A stretch of DNA of 64,000 bases from Hyperoodon ampullatus (lineage: Eukaryota; Chordata; Mammalia; Artiodactyla; Ziphiidae): NCBI GenBank assembly GCA_949752795.1, contig OX457057.1:161921980-161985979 (forward strand), read 5' to 3'. The position numbers were made by a program, and so were the translations under genes. Below the pieces are notes generated by a model. The model worked only from the letters and a program-made list of their open reading frames with translations. It did not search any database and was not told the DNA's origin. Numbering within the stretch: position 1 is the first letter of the stretch; each line of letters begins with the position of its first letter. This document shows positions 1-11,247 of the stretch, piece by piece.

Positions 1-52
1 AAAGACTTTAAAAATGGTCCACATCAAAAAAGAAATTATGTATTCTGATACA

Positions 53-175
53 CTTTTTTTTTTTTGGCTGTGCTGCACAGCTTGCCGGATCTTAGTTCCC
101 TGACCAGGGATTGAACCCCAGGTGCTTGGCAGTGAAAGCACGGAGTCCTAAGCACTGGACTGCCAGGGAATTCCC
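53..175 (-). mobile_element. Short CHR-type tRNA-derived SINE
   Basis: On the plus strand a T-run is followed by GGCTGTGCTGCACAGC, a B-box-like region (GGGATTGAACCCC) and the terminal complement of the head, CCAGGGAATTCCC. The element is therefore inverted, with its poly(A) at the left. It is about 120 bp, the short SINE type lacking the repeated CACAACTACTGAGCC body of the longer copies. No clear target duplication was seen. Confidence 0.8.
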
Positions 176-182
176 AGTATTC

Positions 183-290
183 TGGTACCCTTGATTTATA
201 GGTGAATAAGCTAATGCTTAGGCAGATGAAACAAGTTGATCATGGACACATAGCTTAGTAGTAGAGCACAGAAAGATTAGAGTCTAACTT
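183..290 (-). repeat. MIR-like SINE fragment
   Basis: TTTATAGGTGAATAAGCTAA followed by a diverged (ACA)TAGCTTAGTAGTAGAGC resembles the minus-strand MIR pattern of a TTTTACAGATGAGGAAACTGAG-like core followed by CACAGCTAGTAAGTGGCAGAG. The match is weak and old. Confidence 0.4.
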
Positions 291-534
291 TTATTATTTT
301 TCTAGGTTCAGTTTCTAGTTACCTTTGGTGCCCATTTTTTGCTTTTGGTAGTATTACTTATGTAGTAATACTTATTCAGCATTTATATGTTACTACTTCA
401 GGTGTTATCTCATTTAGTCCTTGGCAAATAAATGATGAAAACGGTCTCACAATAAGAAATGTCTAACTCTAAACGTTTTGCTCTTAACCATTGTGCTTTA
501 GCAGTATAATAGCATTGGGAAAGGATTGGATGCT

Positions 535-735
535 GTGTCCTGGATACTTTATTCTACCCTATCACTTAATCCTCAACACAACCCCAGAAGCTATATATAT
601 TTCCTGGTTTTACAGATGAAGATGTTTAGCTAAGAGAGAGTAAGTCTCCTACCTTAAGGCCACATAACTAGTAGGAAGCAGAGCTTGACTTAAGTTTTGT
701 GGTTTTCCCAAGTTTGTGCTGTACCTAGGGGGAGA
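535..735 (-). repeat. MIR SINE, inverted
   Basis: TTTTACAGATGAAGATG, then AGTAAGTCTCCTACC, AAGGCCACATAACTAGTAGG and AGCAGAGCTTGACTT follow in the order of the MIR core read on the minus strand. Divergence is high, as expected for an ancient mammalian SINE. Confidence 0.6.
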
Positions 736-906
736 TGTTCTGCACTGATTCTCCACTGTCTTCCCAAAGCTTTCATGGTAATAAAATAGAAGGAAAAATA
801 CAATATAACATATACAATTCACTTTATTAAGGATTAATAAATATTACCATTTTATTTTGAGACTAGCCTTCATGTACTTGTTTTGTGCCTTCTTAGATAT
901 TTTTTA

Positions 907-1031
907 TTTTATTTATTCTTTTTGCCATGCCGTGCGGCATGTGGGATCTTAGTTCCCTGACCAGGGATCAAACCCCCACCCCCTGCATTGGGAGTATGGG
1001 GTCTTAGTCACTGGACCACCAGGGAAGTCCC
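907..1031 (-). mobile_element. Short CHR-type SINE with target duplication
   Basis: The inverted short SINE ends CCACCAGGGAAGTCC at the right. A 15-bp duplication, CTTAGATATTTTTTA, flanks it at 892-906 and 1032-1046, marking an L1-driven insertion. Confidence 0.88.
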
Positions 1032-1292
1032 CTTAGATATTTTTTAGAATTGAATTTAAAAAAATACTAATAAAAGACAGCTAGATAATTACTATTAACA
1101 GGAAAATATTTCCTTGAAAAACTATATTTAAGAGATTACTGATCCTACCAGGAATGACTTTGTGTTTGTTCCCTAATCTTGATGTAAACAGATTTTTCAC
1201 ACTTGCAATTCTTGAAGCTTTGGGGTTTTCTAGTTGAGTGCTTTCAATTATAACATCAGTCAGTGCCATTTATAAGCATGCTGTTAATAGCT

Positions 1293-1580
1293 GTGGACTC
1301 TGGTGTTAGACTATGTGGGTTTAGATCCTGGATTAAATTTATGATTTAGCACACCAATATCTTGATATAGGTAGAAAATAAATAACTTGCATGGGAAGAC
1401 ATAATTTCTAAGGTCTCTTAGGGTTCTGAATTTTTTATATGTGTCTGTTTCCTCATCTGTAAAATAGTCATGCTAATAGTACCTGCCTCATAGAGCTGTG
1501 AGAATTAAATAAATATTACATGTAAAATTCCCAGAGGGTGCGTGGTGAATGGTAAGTACTCAAAAAGTCATAGCTATTAA
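1293..1580 (+). repeat. MIR SINE
   Basis: Pieces in MIR order on the plus strand: GACTCTGGTGTTAGACTATG, GTTTCCTCATCTGTAAAATA, AGTACCTGCCTCATAGAG, then a diverged AAGTACTCAA end. About 70 bp in the middle do not match and may be an indel. Confidence 0.6.
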
Positions 1581-2365
1581 TGTTTTTTTAAAGTTGCCTT
1601 TCTAACATTTTTATTGGTTAATGTACTTAACAATTATGGTAGCATAAAGGCTGAGATAATCTTGAGACCTTAATACAAGATAGTATATTGTATTTAGGCT
1701 TCTGTCCCTTGGTTTAATTCCCAGATTTCAGTGCTTCTGGATATATAGTTAAGTATAATGTATAGTTTTATTTTGGTACAGTTATCAGCATTCTGATTGG
1801 ATATTTCTAGCACTTCACTTAGGTAGATCAGTCTTTCTCTCTCACAAAGGGCACTTTTCTCTCTCACAAAGGTGTCATCCTGAAATACCTTTCCATTCAT
1901 ATGAATAGGAAAGTTAGTTGTAGGGGCCTTAAGAAAAAAAAAAGGAGGGCGGGGAATGGTGAACCAGTGGAGCTAACTCCAGTGGAAGTGTGTGTTGTGT
2001 GTGTGTACACTGGAGATCATGACACTCCGTCGGTTGGAGTCATGGTATGTCTGGGCCTCATGGAAACTGGAGCTAGTAAGCCATTAGAAATTAAGACTGC
2101 ATACTCCATCTTTCTCTTTTAGGGGCTGCAAGGTTTTGGCATTGTTTTTGCTCTGTATATCTGTTCAGTTTTCCTTTCTTCCAGCTGGCTTTCTCGGTTT
2201 CAGCTTGTAGTACGTGGAGTGTAATGGCTGCTCAGCTTCTTTATCATGATAACTCTCAATGTATTCTTTTGGCATTTATCCCTGCTGCTAAATGGCTCAG
2301 TCTTTCTCTTGTAAAATTTAAATCATTTATTTATTTATTGAATGCTCAGTATCTTTGCATAGTTC
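1581..2365. other. No recognised feature
   Basis: Mostly unique-looking sequence. An 18-bp motif, TCTCTCTCACAAAGG with its flanks, occurs twice in direct repeat near 1834-1872. Short open frames here have no homology I recognise and are treated as chance. Confidence 0.5.
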
Positions 2366-2382
2366 AAAAATCAAATGGTATA

Positions 2383-2740
2383 GGGACTTCCCTGGTGGCA
2401 CAGTGGTTAAGAATCCGCCTGCCCATGCAGGGGACACGGGTTCGATCAGTGGTCCAGGAAGATCCCACATGCTGTGGAGCAGCAAAGCCCGTGCACCACA
2501 ACTACTGAGCCTGTGCTCTAGAGCCTGCAAGCCACAACTACTGAGCCTGCGTGCCACAACTACTGAAGCCTACACACCTAGAGCCCGTGCTCTGCAACAA
2601 GAGAAGCCACCGCAACGAGAAGCCCGTGCACCACAACGAAGAGTAGCCCCCAATCGCCACAACTAGAAAAAGCCCGCGTGCAGCGAAGACCCAATGCAGC
2701 CAAAAATAAATAAATTAATTAAAAAAGAAAATTTTCTTAA
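2383..2740 (+). mobile_element. CHR-type SINE, long form
   Basis: Head GGGACTTCCCTGGTGGCAC, B-box-like GGTTCGATC, then the repeated CACAACTACTGAGCC body and an A-rich AAATAAATAAATTAATT tail. The target duplication AAATCAAATGGTA appears before the head (ending 2380) and after the tail (2745-2757). Confidence 0.9.
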
Positions 2741-2749
2741 AAAAAAATC

Positions 2750-3345
2750 AAATGGTACAGAAGTGTTTCTGCCATCCCCTTTCCCTGGCCACTCAAATTT
2801 TGTCAATCCAAATCACCAGTTTCTTATGTATACTACCAGATAGGGGTGTGTGTGTATATATACACACATATATATACATATATATATATACACACATAAC
2901 ATACATATATGCATGTGTATATGCATGTATATGCATGTATATGCATGCAGGCTTTTTTTTTTTTTGAGAACAATGGAAGCATATATACTGTTTTGCACCT
3001 TGCTTTTTTTTTCCACTTAATTTATCTTGGAGATTCTTCCATGCTAATAAGTAAAGAACTTGCTTTTCTTTTTTTTAATGCATGGCATTTCATTGTATGG
3101 ATGAATTATATAATTTGGTTGTTTCAAACAGTGCTGTAGTGAAAAATCTTATGTATCATTTGAAACGTGCTAGGTATAGCTGTAGAATAAATGCCTTGAA
3201 TTGGAATTGCTGACAGAAAGGATATAGAGATTTCAAAATAGCCATTTATTGAATAAACTGTTTATTCACCTTTTTGTATAGTAAAACCCTGTGTGCATTT
3301 GATTCTGTTTCTGGATTTTCTGTTCTTTCTGTTGATTTGCCTAAT
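2750..3345 (-). repeat. Ancient LINE (L1M/HAL1-type) fragment
   Basis: ATGCATGGCATTTCATTGTATGGATG, about 60 bp later AACAGTGCTGTAGTG, and then GAATTGGAATTGCTGACAGAAAGG follow the order seen in the complement of L1-type ORF2 3' ends. It is interrupted by the CHR SINE upstream and by a microsatellite. Family assignment is uncertain. Confidence 0.4.
2846..2950. repeat. TG/TA/CATG alternating microsatellite
   Basis: A run of GTGTGTGTGTATATATACACACAT-type units is followed by three copies of ATATGCATGT. Almost the whole tract alternates purine and pyrimidine and contains several palindromes (TATATATA, ATGCAT). Confidence 0.85.
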
Positions 3346-3424
3346 TATGTGCCAGTATCACACTGTTTTAGTGTATTCTTATAATGTGTGGTATAAATAA
3401 GAATATATAGACTTTTGTGCTAAA

Positions 3425-3668
3425 GAATGGTGGTTAAGAATATATAGACTTTTGTGCTAAACTGCCTTTCTTTAAATCTTCACTTCCTTAGCTGTGTGAT
3501 CTTGGGCAAGTTACTTAACATCCCTATAATTCAGTGTCCTTATTTGTAAAATAGAGATGATAATACCTATCTAATAAGGTTGTTATTAGGAGTAAATGAG
3601 TAAATTTATATAAAGTGCTTAGAAATAGTGTTTGGCATGTAATTAGTGCTTTATAGGTATTAGCTCTT
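3425..3668 (+). repeat. MIR SINE with internal tandem duplication at its head
   Basis: AGCTGTGTGATCTTGGGCAA, GTTACTTAACATCCC, TTATTTGTAAAATAGAGATG and AGTGCTTAGAAATAGTG are in MIR order on the plus strand, with an end resembling TTATAGGTATTAGCTC. A 26-bp segment at its 5' side (3436-3461) is repeated exactly at 3399-3424. Confidence 0.75.
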
Positions 3669-4589
3669 TGTTGTTGCTGCCATCCAGTAGGACTAGTTCA
3701 TTTCTCTTTATTTTCAGAATATTCCTGGCTATGCCTGCTTGCTTATTTTTTTATATTAACTTTAGAATCAGTTGGTTTGTCTAGTTAGATTAGGTTATAG
3801 GTTGGTAAGAACAGCTCCCCACCCCAATCTTAGTGCATTAACACATCAAAAGTTTGTCACTCACACTACCTGTTCAGTGTAGATCAGTGTGTGTTGGAGG
3901 AGGGGGTCTTGGCAGAGGTGGGAGAGGGATTCTGCCTATCTTTTCTCACCCAGAGACCCAGGCTGTTAGTCTTACACCGTCATTCTAGAATGCTGGCGGT
4001 TGCGTTGCAGAGGGAAAGAGAGAATGGTGAATCAAGTACTAGTGGAAACTTTAAAAACCAGAAGAGATGTTTGGCATCACATCATGTCAGGGGGTTGGGG
4101 AAGGTGCAGTTTTGCTATGAGCCTGGGAGGACAGCTAGAAATATTTGATGGAGAGCAGTAATGACTACCTTAAGTTTGCTCTGCTGGTTGCTAAATGTTG
4201 GGTCATTCTTTGTGTTGTATGCAACACACTAACCTCCTGCCTTAGAGAGAAGACCTAAATTTCTATCTAGTAACTATGTTGAGCTCAAACTCTAGAACCT
4301 CTGAGTCTGTCAGATTCAGAGGAGGTTCCTTTAGGCCCAGAGAGCTGTGAATGAAACAGATGTTATCAGCTGGACTATTAGAAGAGCATCCTATTAGTAT
4401 CTTCTCAGGCTCCTTGGTGGTTGTGGGAGTAGAGATATGAAAGGAGCTTCCACTTTCAAATCTACATATGTCTATATTATTTGAAAAACAATTTTTTTTT
4501 ACAGTTAGCAGGTGTTGTGTAAAGAGAAATATCTTAAGACAACCTACCACAAAAGAATCCTCTTATCTCCTATTTACACTAAATTAAAT
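3669..4589. other. No confident feature; possible old repeat at 3790-4165
   Basis: The part from 3790 to 4165 (CTCACACTACCTGTTCAGTG, later CAGAGGGAAAGAGAG, AGCTAGAAATATTTGATGG) has the feel of a known ancient interspersed repeat, but I cannot name it. The rest looks unique. Confidence 0.35.
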
Positions 4590-4690
4590 GATGTATAATA
4601 AGTGGCACCGCCAGAGCTGGACTGTAATGTAAGACTTACTTTAGCCCACTGTGCTTTCCAGTATATCAAGCTGCCTCTCTTAATGCATGA
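4590..4690 (-). repeat. MIR fragment, inverted
   Basis: AATAAGTGGCACCGCCAGAG, CTGGACTGTAATG and CACTGTGCTTTCCAG...ATCAAGCTGCCTC match the minus-strand 5' half of MIR (AGTAAGTGGCAGAGCTGGGA pattern, then GTGCTCT...CTGCCT). Confidence 0.5.
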
Positions 4691-4710
4691 GCTTCTGTGT
4701 TATAGCTTTC

Positions 4711-5057
4711 TTTTTTTTTAAGACTATTTTAATATTTTATTTATTTTCTTATATTTTTTTGGCTGTATCGGGTCTTAGTTGCAGCATGTGGGATCTTCGT
4801 TGAGGCATGCGGGATCTTTCGTTGCGTGCGGGTTTCTCTCTAGTTGTGGCCTGTGGGTTTTCTCTCTTTAGTTGTGATGCGTGGGCTCCAGGGCGTGTGG
4901 GCTCTGTAGTTTTGCGGCACGTGGGCTCTCTCGTTGAGGCGCAGGAGCTCAGTAGTTGTGGCGTGGCATGTGGGATCTTAGTTCCCCAACTAGGGATCGA
5001 ACCCATGTCCTCTGCATCGGAAGACAGATTCTTTACCACTGGACCACCAGAGAAGTC
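4711..5057 (-). mobile_element. CHR-type SINE, diverged long form
   Basis: The inverted copy starts with a T-rich tract and TTGGCTGTATCGGGTCTTAG, contains the B-box complement GGGATCGAACCC and ends GGACCACCAGAGAAGTC. The target duplication TAGCTTTCT lies on both sides (near 4704 and 5060). The body differs from the common copies, suggesting an older subfamily. Confidence 0.85.
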
Positions 5058-6300
5058 GCTAGCTTTCTAACAATAATATAAATGTAGTTTTTTTTGTTAC
5101 TTGCAATGAATATAGAAAGAGAAAAAGTAGTTTACTTTGAGGAGGATAATTTTGGGGAAAATAATGGATGTGAAGAATGATCTAAGGTCTAAGGAGGACC
5201 TCAGTGAGAGGACAGTCTGTACTAATAGGGAGGGTGATGGTGCATGTTAACTGGCTTCTAACTTGGAGATCTTTCCTGGAGTATTTTGTTTTATTTTATT
5301 TATTTTTGATCACTGAGTTTTGAGGGGACAGCTTACAAAGCTAACAGAAGAATGGCCAGCCAAGTGTGAAATGTTTGCTTTTTGTATTACTTGTACAAGT
5401 ATAACGTGTTTATTACAAAGATCTTGCTTCATCTTTAAACTAGAAAAAGGGGGAAAAAGCCATCTACTTACTACTCGTTTCTTTCATTTCTTTAAGGGGA
5501 AGGGAAAAGAATTATTTTTTTCTTATTACAAAAGTGGTATATTTCATTATAAAAAAAAAGAACATAAGCAAAAAGTAAAACATACCCCAAACCCATCTTC
5601 CTGTTTGGGGACAACAATCATTAAAGTCCTCGTGTGTAACCTTTTAAACTCTCTTTTCATAGTTTGTGTTGTTAATCAAAAAGTATATAAAACATACATG
5701 CAATTTTTGTTAACTGTCTTTTTTTCACTTCATATATTTTGAAACTTTGTAAATCTTAAAGGAGAAAGGGGTTTTATTTTTTTGGTCCTCTTAGAACTTC
5801 TTTTGCATTTATTCTTCCTCACATTATTTAACACCCATACTTTTGTCTTACACTTTTGTTATTCCTGTTTCCTTAGTTAGATAAGTTCTTCATTGAAGGC
5901 TTCTGTATTCTTCATTCTTCTGAGCTCATTATTAAGTTTATTTAAGGACAGGATACATTAGTGGGAGAGATTGTAGGGAAAAAAAGCAGATGACATTTCA
6001 GCAATTATTTCACGGTACAGATCCAGTCACTAATTCAGTCCAGCATTGCTTAATTTGCTGATATAACCCCAAAACTAAGAAAGTACAACCTTGTATATGT
6101 ATATTTAAAAACCTTTCCTTTTTTAAGCTAAAGTAAAATATTCCTATGATGTTAATTTTTTAATATGACCCTTTGAACAGAACATACTTAGTCTGAGGCA
6201 TTAACTCAAAAATGTGGAGGAGGACAGCAGGGTTGTGTTCTATTCCTTTTAAAATGTCATGAGTTGTTTAACTTCTTTCAAGAAGAAGGAAGCGTGGGTT
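5058..6300. other. No recognised gene
   Basis: An open frame of 140 codons starting at 5320 spans T- and A-rich sequence, has no recognised domain and is judged chance. 5390-5750 may be an old LINE-like repeat (TCTTTTTTTCACTTCATATA), not named. Confidence 0.4.
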
Positions 6301-6315
6301 TACTGTCTAGTTTTT

Positions 6316-6666
6316 TTTTTTAAATAAATTTATTTATTTATTTTTGGCTGCGTTGGGTCTTCGTTGCTGTGTGCAGGCTTTCTCTAGTTGTGGCGAGCAG
6401 GGCCTACTCTTTGTTGTGGTGCGTGGGCTTCTCATTGCAGTGGCCTCTCGTGTTGTGGAGCGCGGGCTCTAGGTGCGCAGGCTTCTGTAGTTGTGGCAGG
6501 CGGGCTCAGTAGTTGTGGCTCGCGGGCTGTAGAGCGCAGGCTCAGTAGTTGTGGCGCACAGGCTTAGTTGCTTCGCGGCATGTGGGATCTTCCTGGACCA
6601 GGGTTTGAACCCATGTCCCCTGCATTGGTAGGCGGATTCTTAACCACTGCGCCACCAGGGAAGTCC
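6316..6666 (-). mobile_element. CHR-type SINE, long form, with 15-bp target duplication
   Basis: Inverted full-length copy (TTGGCTGCGTTGGGTCTTCG ... GCCACCAGGGAAGTCC). TACTGTCTAGTTTTT is duplicated exactly at 6301-6315 and 6667-6681. Confidence 0.93.
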
Positions 6667-7119
6667 TACTGTCTAGTTTTTAGGTGGTGATTTATAAAAG
6701 GATAGTGCTCCAACAATGTTAGCAGCTAATTTGTAAATGTACATATTAACTAGAAATGTGTAGAAATGTAATGGAAGTGAGGTCCCCTTTTTTCCTTTTC
6801 CTTAAAGAAGCATTATAGTTATTGAGTCTGTTGCAGTATAAATGATCAATAATATCTATTAAATTGCATCAAATGATTTTATCCCAGTGTGCTAAGATTA
6901 ATTTTTTACTGTCTTTAAATCTTAAAAGGATTTTTTTCTCACAGGTATTCTCCTTAAGGTTAGATACAGAATTTAATCATAACATTGTGTATCTAGTGTA
7001 TTTGTGGCTTGTAAAAGAGTTTTAAAAGTTGGGCATAAGCAGCTGATAAGTTATAAAAAACATATACATCTCAGGAAAGGAAACTTTAGTTAAAATGACA
7101 GGAAATGGAGGCACTTTTT

Positions 7120-7455
7120 TTTTTTTTAATGTTTGGCTGTGTTGGGTCTTCACTGTTGCGAGTGGGCTTTCTCTAATTGTGGCGAGCGGGGGCTACTCTT
7201 CGTTGTGGTGTGTGGGTTTCTCATTGTGGTGGCTTCTCTTGTTGCGGAGCACGGTCTCTAGGTGCACGGGCTTCAGTAGTTGTGGCATGCGGGCTCAGTA
7301 GTTGTGGCTATCTGGCTCTAGAGTGCAGGCTCAGTAGTTGTGGCGCACGGGCTTGGTTGCTCTGCGGCATGTGGGATCTTCCTGGACCAGGGCTTGAACC
7401 CGTGTCCCCTGCATTGGCAGGTGGATTCTTAACCACTGCGCCACCAGTGAAGTCC
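7120..7455 (-). mobile_element. CHR-type SINE, long form
   Basis: Inverted copy from the T-run and TGGCTGTGTTGGGTCTTCAC to CGCCACCAGTGAAGTCC. An imperfect target duplication resembling GGAGRCACWTTTT is present on both sides. Confidence 0.88.
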
Positions 7456-7499
7456 CTGGAGACACATTTTGGATAGAAAACAGGGATCACCAAAAACAA

Positions 7500-8125
7500 A
7501 ACAGCAGCGGTACGTTGTTTCCAAAGAGAACATCTCAGCGGTGCAGAAAAGACTGAACATAAGCAGGCTTGAGACCAATAATCCTTAGAACCCCCTGCTT
7601 ACAAGGTTGGCCCTTGGCTGGTGTCTAGGAACTTTGATTTTGGGAGGGTTTCCACCATTCCCAGAACTGTGAAGAGTGGCTCACTGTGTCTAAACTGTTA
7701 GTACAAACAATGTGGTTTATGTTCAGCACCTACTTTCCTTCTGGGAGTCTGGAATTTTGCTACATGGTAGGTAGAGGGTGCCTATGTGACCAGCCCCTAA
7801 GAAAAACCTTGGGTACCGAACCTCTAAGGAGCTTACCCTGTAGACAGCATTTTACACATGTTGCTAAAACTCATTGTTGGAGGAGTTAAGTGTGTCTTTT
7901 GTGACTCCCCTGGGAGAAGTCTCTTGGAAGCTTGAACCTGATTTCCTGCAGACTCTACCCCATCTGACTTTTCCCTTTGCTGATTTTGCTTTGTATCTTT
8001 TAGCTTCAATAAATCATTACTATAAATACAACTGTGTGCTCAGTTGTCATAGTGAATCATTGAACCTGGGAGTGATCTTGGGGAAGCCCCCCAACACAAC
8101 AGTGGATCAGATAAAATTATAACTG
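7500..8125 (+). mobile_element. Probable ancient endogenous-retrovirus solo LTR
   Basis: GCTTACAAGGTTGGCCCTTG, TTTGATTTTGGGAGGG, CTTTCCTTCTGGGAGTC and GTGACCAGCCCCTAAGA are followed by CTGATTTTGCTTTGTATC and an AATAAA signal (8008-8013), then ATTGAACCTGGGAGTGATC. This order resembles an ERVL-type LTR from U3 to R/U5. No internal viral genes are beside it, so it would be a solo LTR. The exact family is not named. Confidence 0.55.
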
Positions 8126-8419
8126 GAATCTACGATGCTCATGGGAAAAGCCTCTACATGGAAGTATCCAATAGGTAGATGTCATTTTTTTTGGTTTAAG
8201 TTATGTCTAAATAGGGTAGTAGATAGAATAAATGAAACTAAAAGTAATTTTGGGGTTTATAGGAGAGGGAATAAAGCTCTTAATCTGTGACTGAGAAACT
8301 TCTGTTCAAGGTTCTATTTTTGTGAAGCTGGATCTTGGTGTCAGGCTGTCTGCTAAGGTTCTGTACTTCATAAACATGTTATTCTAAAAGGAGAACTTGA
8401 GGCAACAAATGTGACTCAA

Positions 8420-8620
8420 AGCACTATGATGTAGAAAGTACAGGGGTTTTGGAGCTAGACAGATTTGGGTTAGAATTGTGGTTTATTAACTATGTGAATT
8501 GTTTGAACTTATTTCCTCATTATAAAATGAGGATAATACCTGCTGTATGGCTGGCTTGATTATTAAACAAGATAATGTATACAAAGTTTCTCCCACTGTC
8601 TTGCACAGAATTGTCTTAAA
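8420..8620 (+). repeat. MIR SINE
   Basis: AGTACAGGGGTTTTGGAGCT, AGACAGATTTGGGTT, TTCCTCATTATAAAATGAGG, ATAATACCTGCTG and GTCTTGCACAGAA are in MIR order on the plus strand. Confidence 0.7.
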
Positions 8621-9169
8621 AATTGTTATACTTTTTCTGCTCTTCAAGATATAGAGAGATTGGAGAAATTTAAAGGGGAAAAAGGAGAGAACGTGAAGCT
8701 TGTGTTTCTCTTCTCCTTATTGTTTTGTTGTGAGGTTGGGTGTGAAGGTTAGTGAGGAGAGAAGAATCATTAAGTTTTAGAAAATGGAATTTTAAATTTA
8801 TCTCCAAAATCACCCAGGGGAACTTTTCATAGTTTAAGAACTGAGAACATCATTAAGTACAAAGTCAAGAACGGGCTAGGGAAGGCATAGAAACTTAATG
8901 AATGTTTTTCTGTACCTTTATGGTGAGGTTGTCATGAATTAGTTGACACCTGTGTGTTATCAAGTTTCAGTAACTGATTAAATGCATCCAACCTCTATTC
9001 TCTCATGATGAATACTCCCAGGTAATAATGGGACAATTTGGACTAATTTATAGGCATGATTTCCTATTAGAATTTTTAGAATCAGTGTTTAGAAATAGTG
9101 GCATTTTAAAACAGAATTGTATAATTCTGATGTATGTATGTGTTTTTGTTCTTTTTATAACTTTATTTT

Positions 9170-9518
9170 TTAAATTTATTTTTATTTATTTATTTTTGGC
9201 TGTGTTGGGTCTTTGTTGCCGTGTGTGGGCTTTCTCTAGTTGCAGTGAGCGGGGGCTACTCTTCGTTGCGGTGCGCAGGCTCCTCATTGCGGTGGCTTCT
9301 CTTGTTGTGGAGCACGGGCTCTAGGCGCCGGGGCTTCAGTAGTTGTGGCACGTGGGCTCAGTAGTTGTGGCTCACGGGCTCTAGAGCGCAGGCTCAGTAG
9401 TTGTGGCGCACGGGCTTAGTTGCTCCATGGCATGTGGGATCTTCCTGGACCAGGGCTCAAACCCTTGTCCCCTGCATTGGCAGGCGGATTCTTAACCACT
9501 GCACCACCAGGGAAGCCC
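9170..9518 (-). mobile_element. CHR-type SINE, long form, with target duplication
   Basis: Inverted copy ending CCACCAGGGAAGCCC. TATAACTTTATTTT flanks it exactly at 9156-9169 and 9519-9532. The duplicated site is itself part of an old LINE tail. Confidence 0.92.
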
Positions 9519-9532
9519 TATAACTTTATTTT

Positions 9533-10370
9533 GAAAGTTAACATTATAGAATAGTTGCAAGAAAAAATTCAGAACTCTTTTACTCTTTGCCCTGTTTTCC
9601 TAATTGTTAACATTTTGTTTTGTTTATTTTGTTCCCTCCCTCTCTTTCTACCTTTTCCTCCTTTGCCTCCTCTGCTTAACCAGGAGTATGTATCAACATC
9701 ACCTGTAGAATATTAAAAAGAAAAAAAGTGCATTCCTACTGAACCAAGCAGGTGCATTTACTAGGCTAAATCCCACAGCCTTGAAGTATATCTGCTTTAG
9801 TGTTCACTTTTCTCAGTATATTATTTTATTATCCCCTGGGTTCCATTATTGCTATTGAGAAGTTAGCTGTCATTATAATTATCCTTCCTGGAGACAGTCT
9901 ATCATTTCTTTTTGGTGGTTTTGTAAATCTTTTTGTCTTTAGTATTTAGCATTTTCACTACACAGTAACTACTAGGTATAGATTTCTTATTATTTATCCT
10001 GCTGGTAATTCTTTGTGCTTTTTTCTTTTTGGCCATGCTGCATAGGTTGCAGGATCTTAGTGCCCCAACCAGGGATTGAACCCTTGAGCCCTTGGCAGTC
10101 AAAGTGCCGAGTCCCAACCATTGGACAGCCAGGGGATTCCCTCTCTACTCTTTTCTTTTTCAACATTGTTTAGACATATGTTGGACCTTTTGTTCTATTC
10201 TCATGTTGCTTAACCTCTGTTCTGTATTTTCAGTTGTTGTATCACTGTGCTACATTTTGTGTATTTCTTCAGAGTGCTCTTTACCTGATCTAATGAGCTA
10301 TTTAATCCATCAGACTTCTAATTTCAGTGATTATATTTTCCATTTCTGCAAGTTCTATTTGATCCTCTTT
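9533..10370 (-). repeat. Ancient L1M fragments
   Basis: 9519-9640 (ACTTTATTTTGAAAGTTAAC, AGAATAGTTGCAAGAA, TTCCTAATTGTTAACATT) resembles an inverted L1M 3' tail. 9810-10370 resembles inverted L1M internal sequence (TTATATTTTCCATTTCTGCA, AGTTCTATTTGATCC). A hAT-like piece (ATCACCTGTAGAATATT) may lie near 9690-9790. Confidence 0.45.
10020..10141 (-). mobile_element. Short CHR-type SINE
   Basis: Inverted short SINE: TTTTTGGCCATGCTGCATAG, B-box complement GGGATTGAACCC, end GACAGCCAGGGGATTCCC. Confidence 0.8.
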
Positions 10371-11233
10371 AAACTGTTTTTTTAAAAACTGTGGTAAAAT
10401 ACACATAATATAAAATTTACCATTTTAACAGTTTAAGTGTACAGTTCACTGGCATTAATAACATTCGCATTGTGTAACCATCGCCACTATCCATCTTCAG
10501 AGTTCTTTTCATCCTGCAAAACTGAAACTCTGTACCTATGAAACAGTAACTCCTCACTTACCCTTCCTCCAGTCCCTGGCAACCACCATTCTACATTTTC
10601 TCTATGACTTTGCCTACTCTAAGTACCTCATATAAGTGGAATCATACAGTATTTGTCCTTTTGTGATTAGCTTATTTCATTTAACATAATGTCCTTAAGG
10701 TTCATCCATGTTGTAGCATGTGTCAGATGATATTTCATTGTATGCATGTTCCACATTTTGTTTATCTATTCATCTGTTAATGGACCGCTTGGGTTGCCTC
10801 CACCTTTTGACTACTGTGAGTGATACTGCTATGAACATTGGTGTACAAATATGTCTTTGAGACCCTGCTTTATTATGTTGGGGGTATATATCCAGAAGTG
10901 GAATTGTTGGATTATATGGTAAATCTATATTTGAGGAAGTGCCATACTGTTTTCCATAGTGGCTGCATCACTTTATGTTCCTCCCAGTACTACACAGGGG
11001 TTCCAGTATTACCACATAGTCATCAACATTTATTATTATTATTATTTTTGGTGGTAACCATCCTAATGGGTATGAGGTAGTATATCATTGTGGTTTCAGT
11101 TTGCACTTACCTAGTGATTAGTGATGTTGAGCATCTTTGCATGTGCTTATTGGCCATTTATATATCTTCTTTGGAGAAATGTCTATTCAAGTCTTTTGCC
11201 CAAAAATAAATCAGCTTTATTTTTTTGTTAAGT
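10371..11233 (-). repeat. Ancient L1M 3' end
   Basis: TGTGGTAAAATACACATAAT, CATTTTAACAGTTTAAGTGT, TTCATCCATGTTGTAGCATG, GTGGAATTGTTGGATTATAT and TTTGGAGAAATGTCTATTCA follow the complement of an L1M 3' UTR and ORF2 end. The element is diverged and non-coding. It resumes briefly after the SINE at 11248. Confidence 0.8.
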
Positions 11234-11247
11234 TGTTGGTCTTTTTT

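Noticed and set aside
2383..2470. tRNA-like A/B boxes suggesting a tRNA gene
   Set aside because: The same head occurs more than 25 times with SINE bodies and target duplications; these are tRNA-derived SINEs, not tRNA genes.
2846..2950. Regular repeats considered as a CRISPR array
   Set aside because: Simple-sequence microsatellite in a mammalian genome; no repeat-spacer structure here or elsewhere.
5320..5742. 140-codon open frame on the plus strand
   Set aside because: Composition follows local A/T runs, no domain recognised, no supporting context; probably chance or an old repeat.
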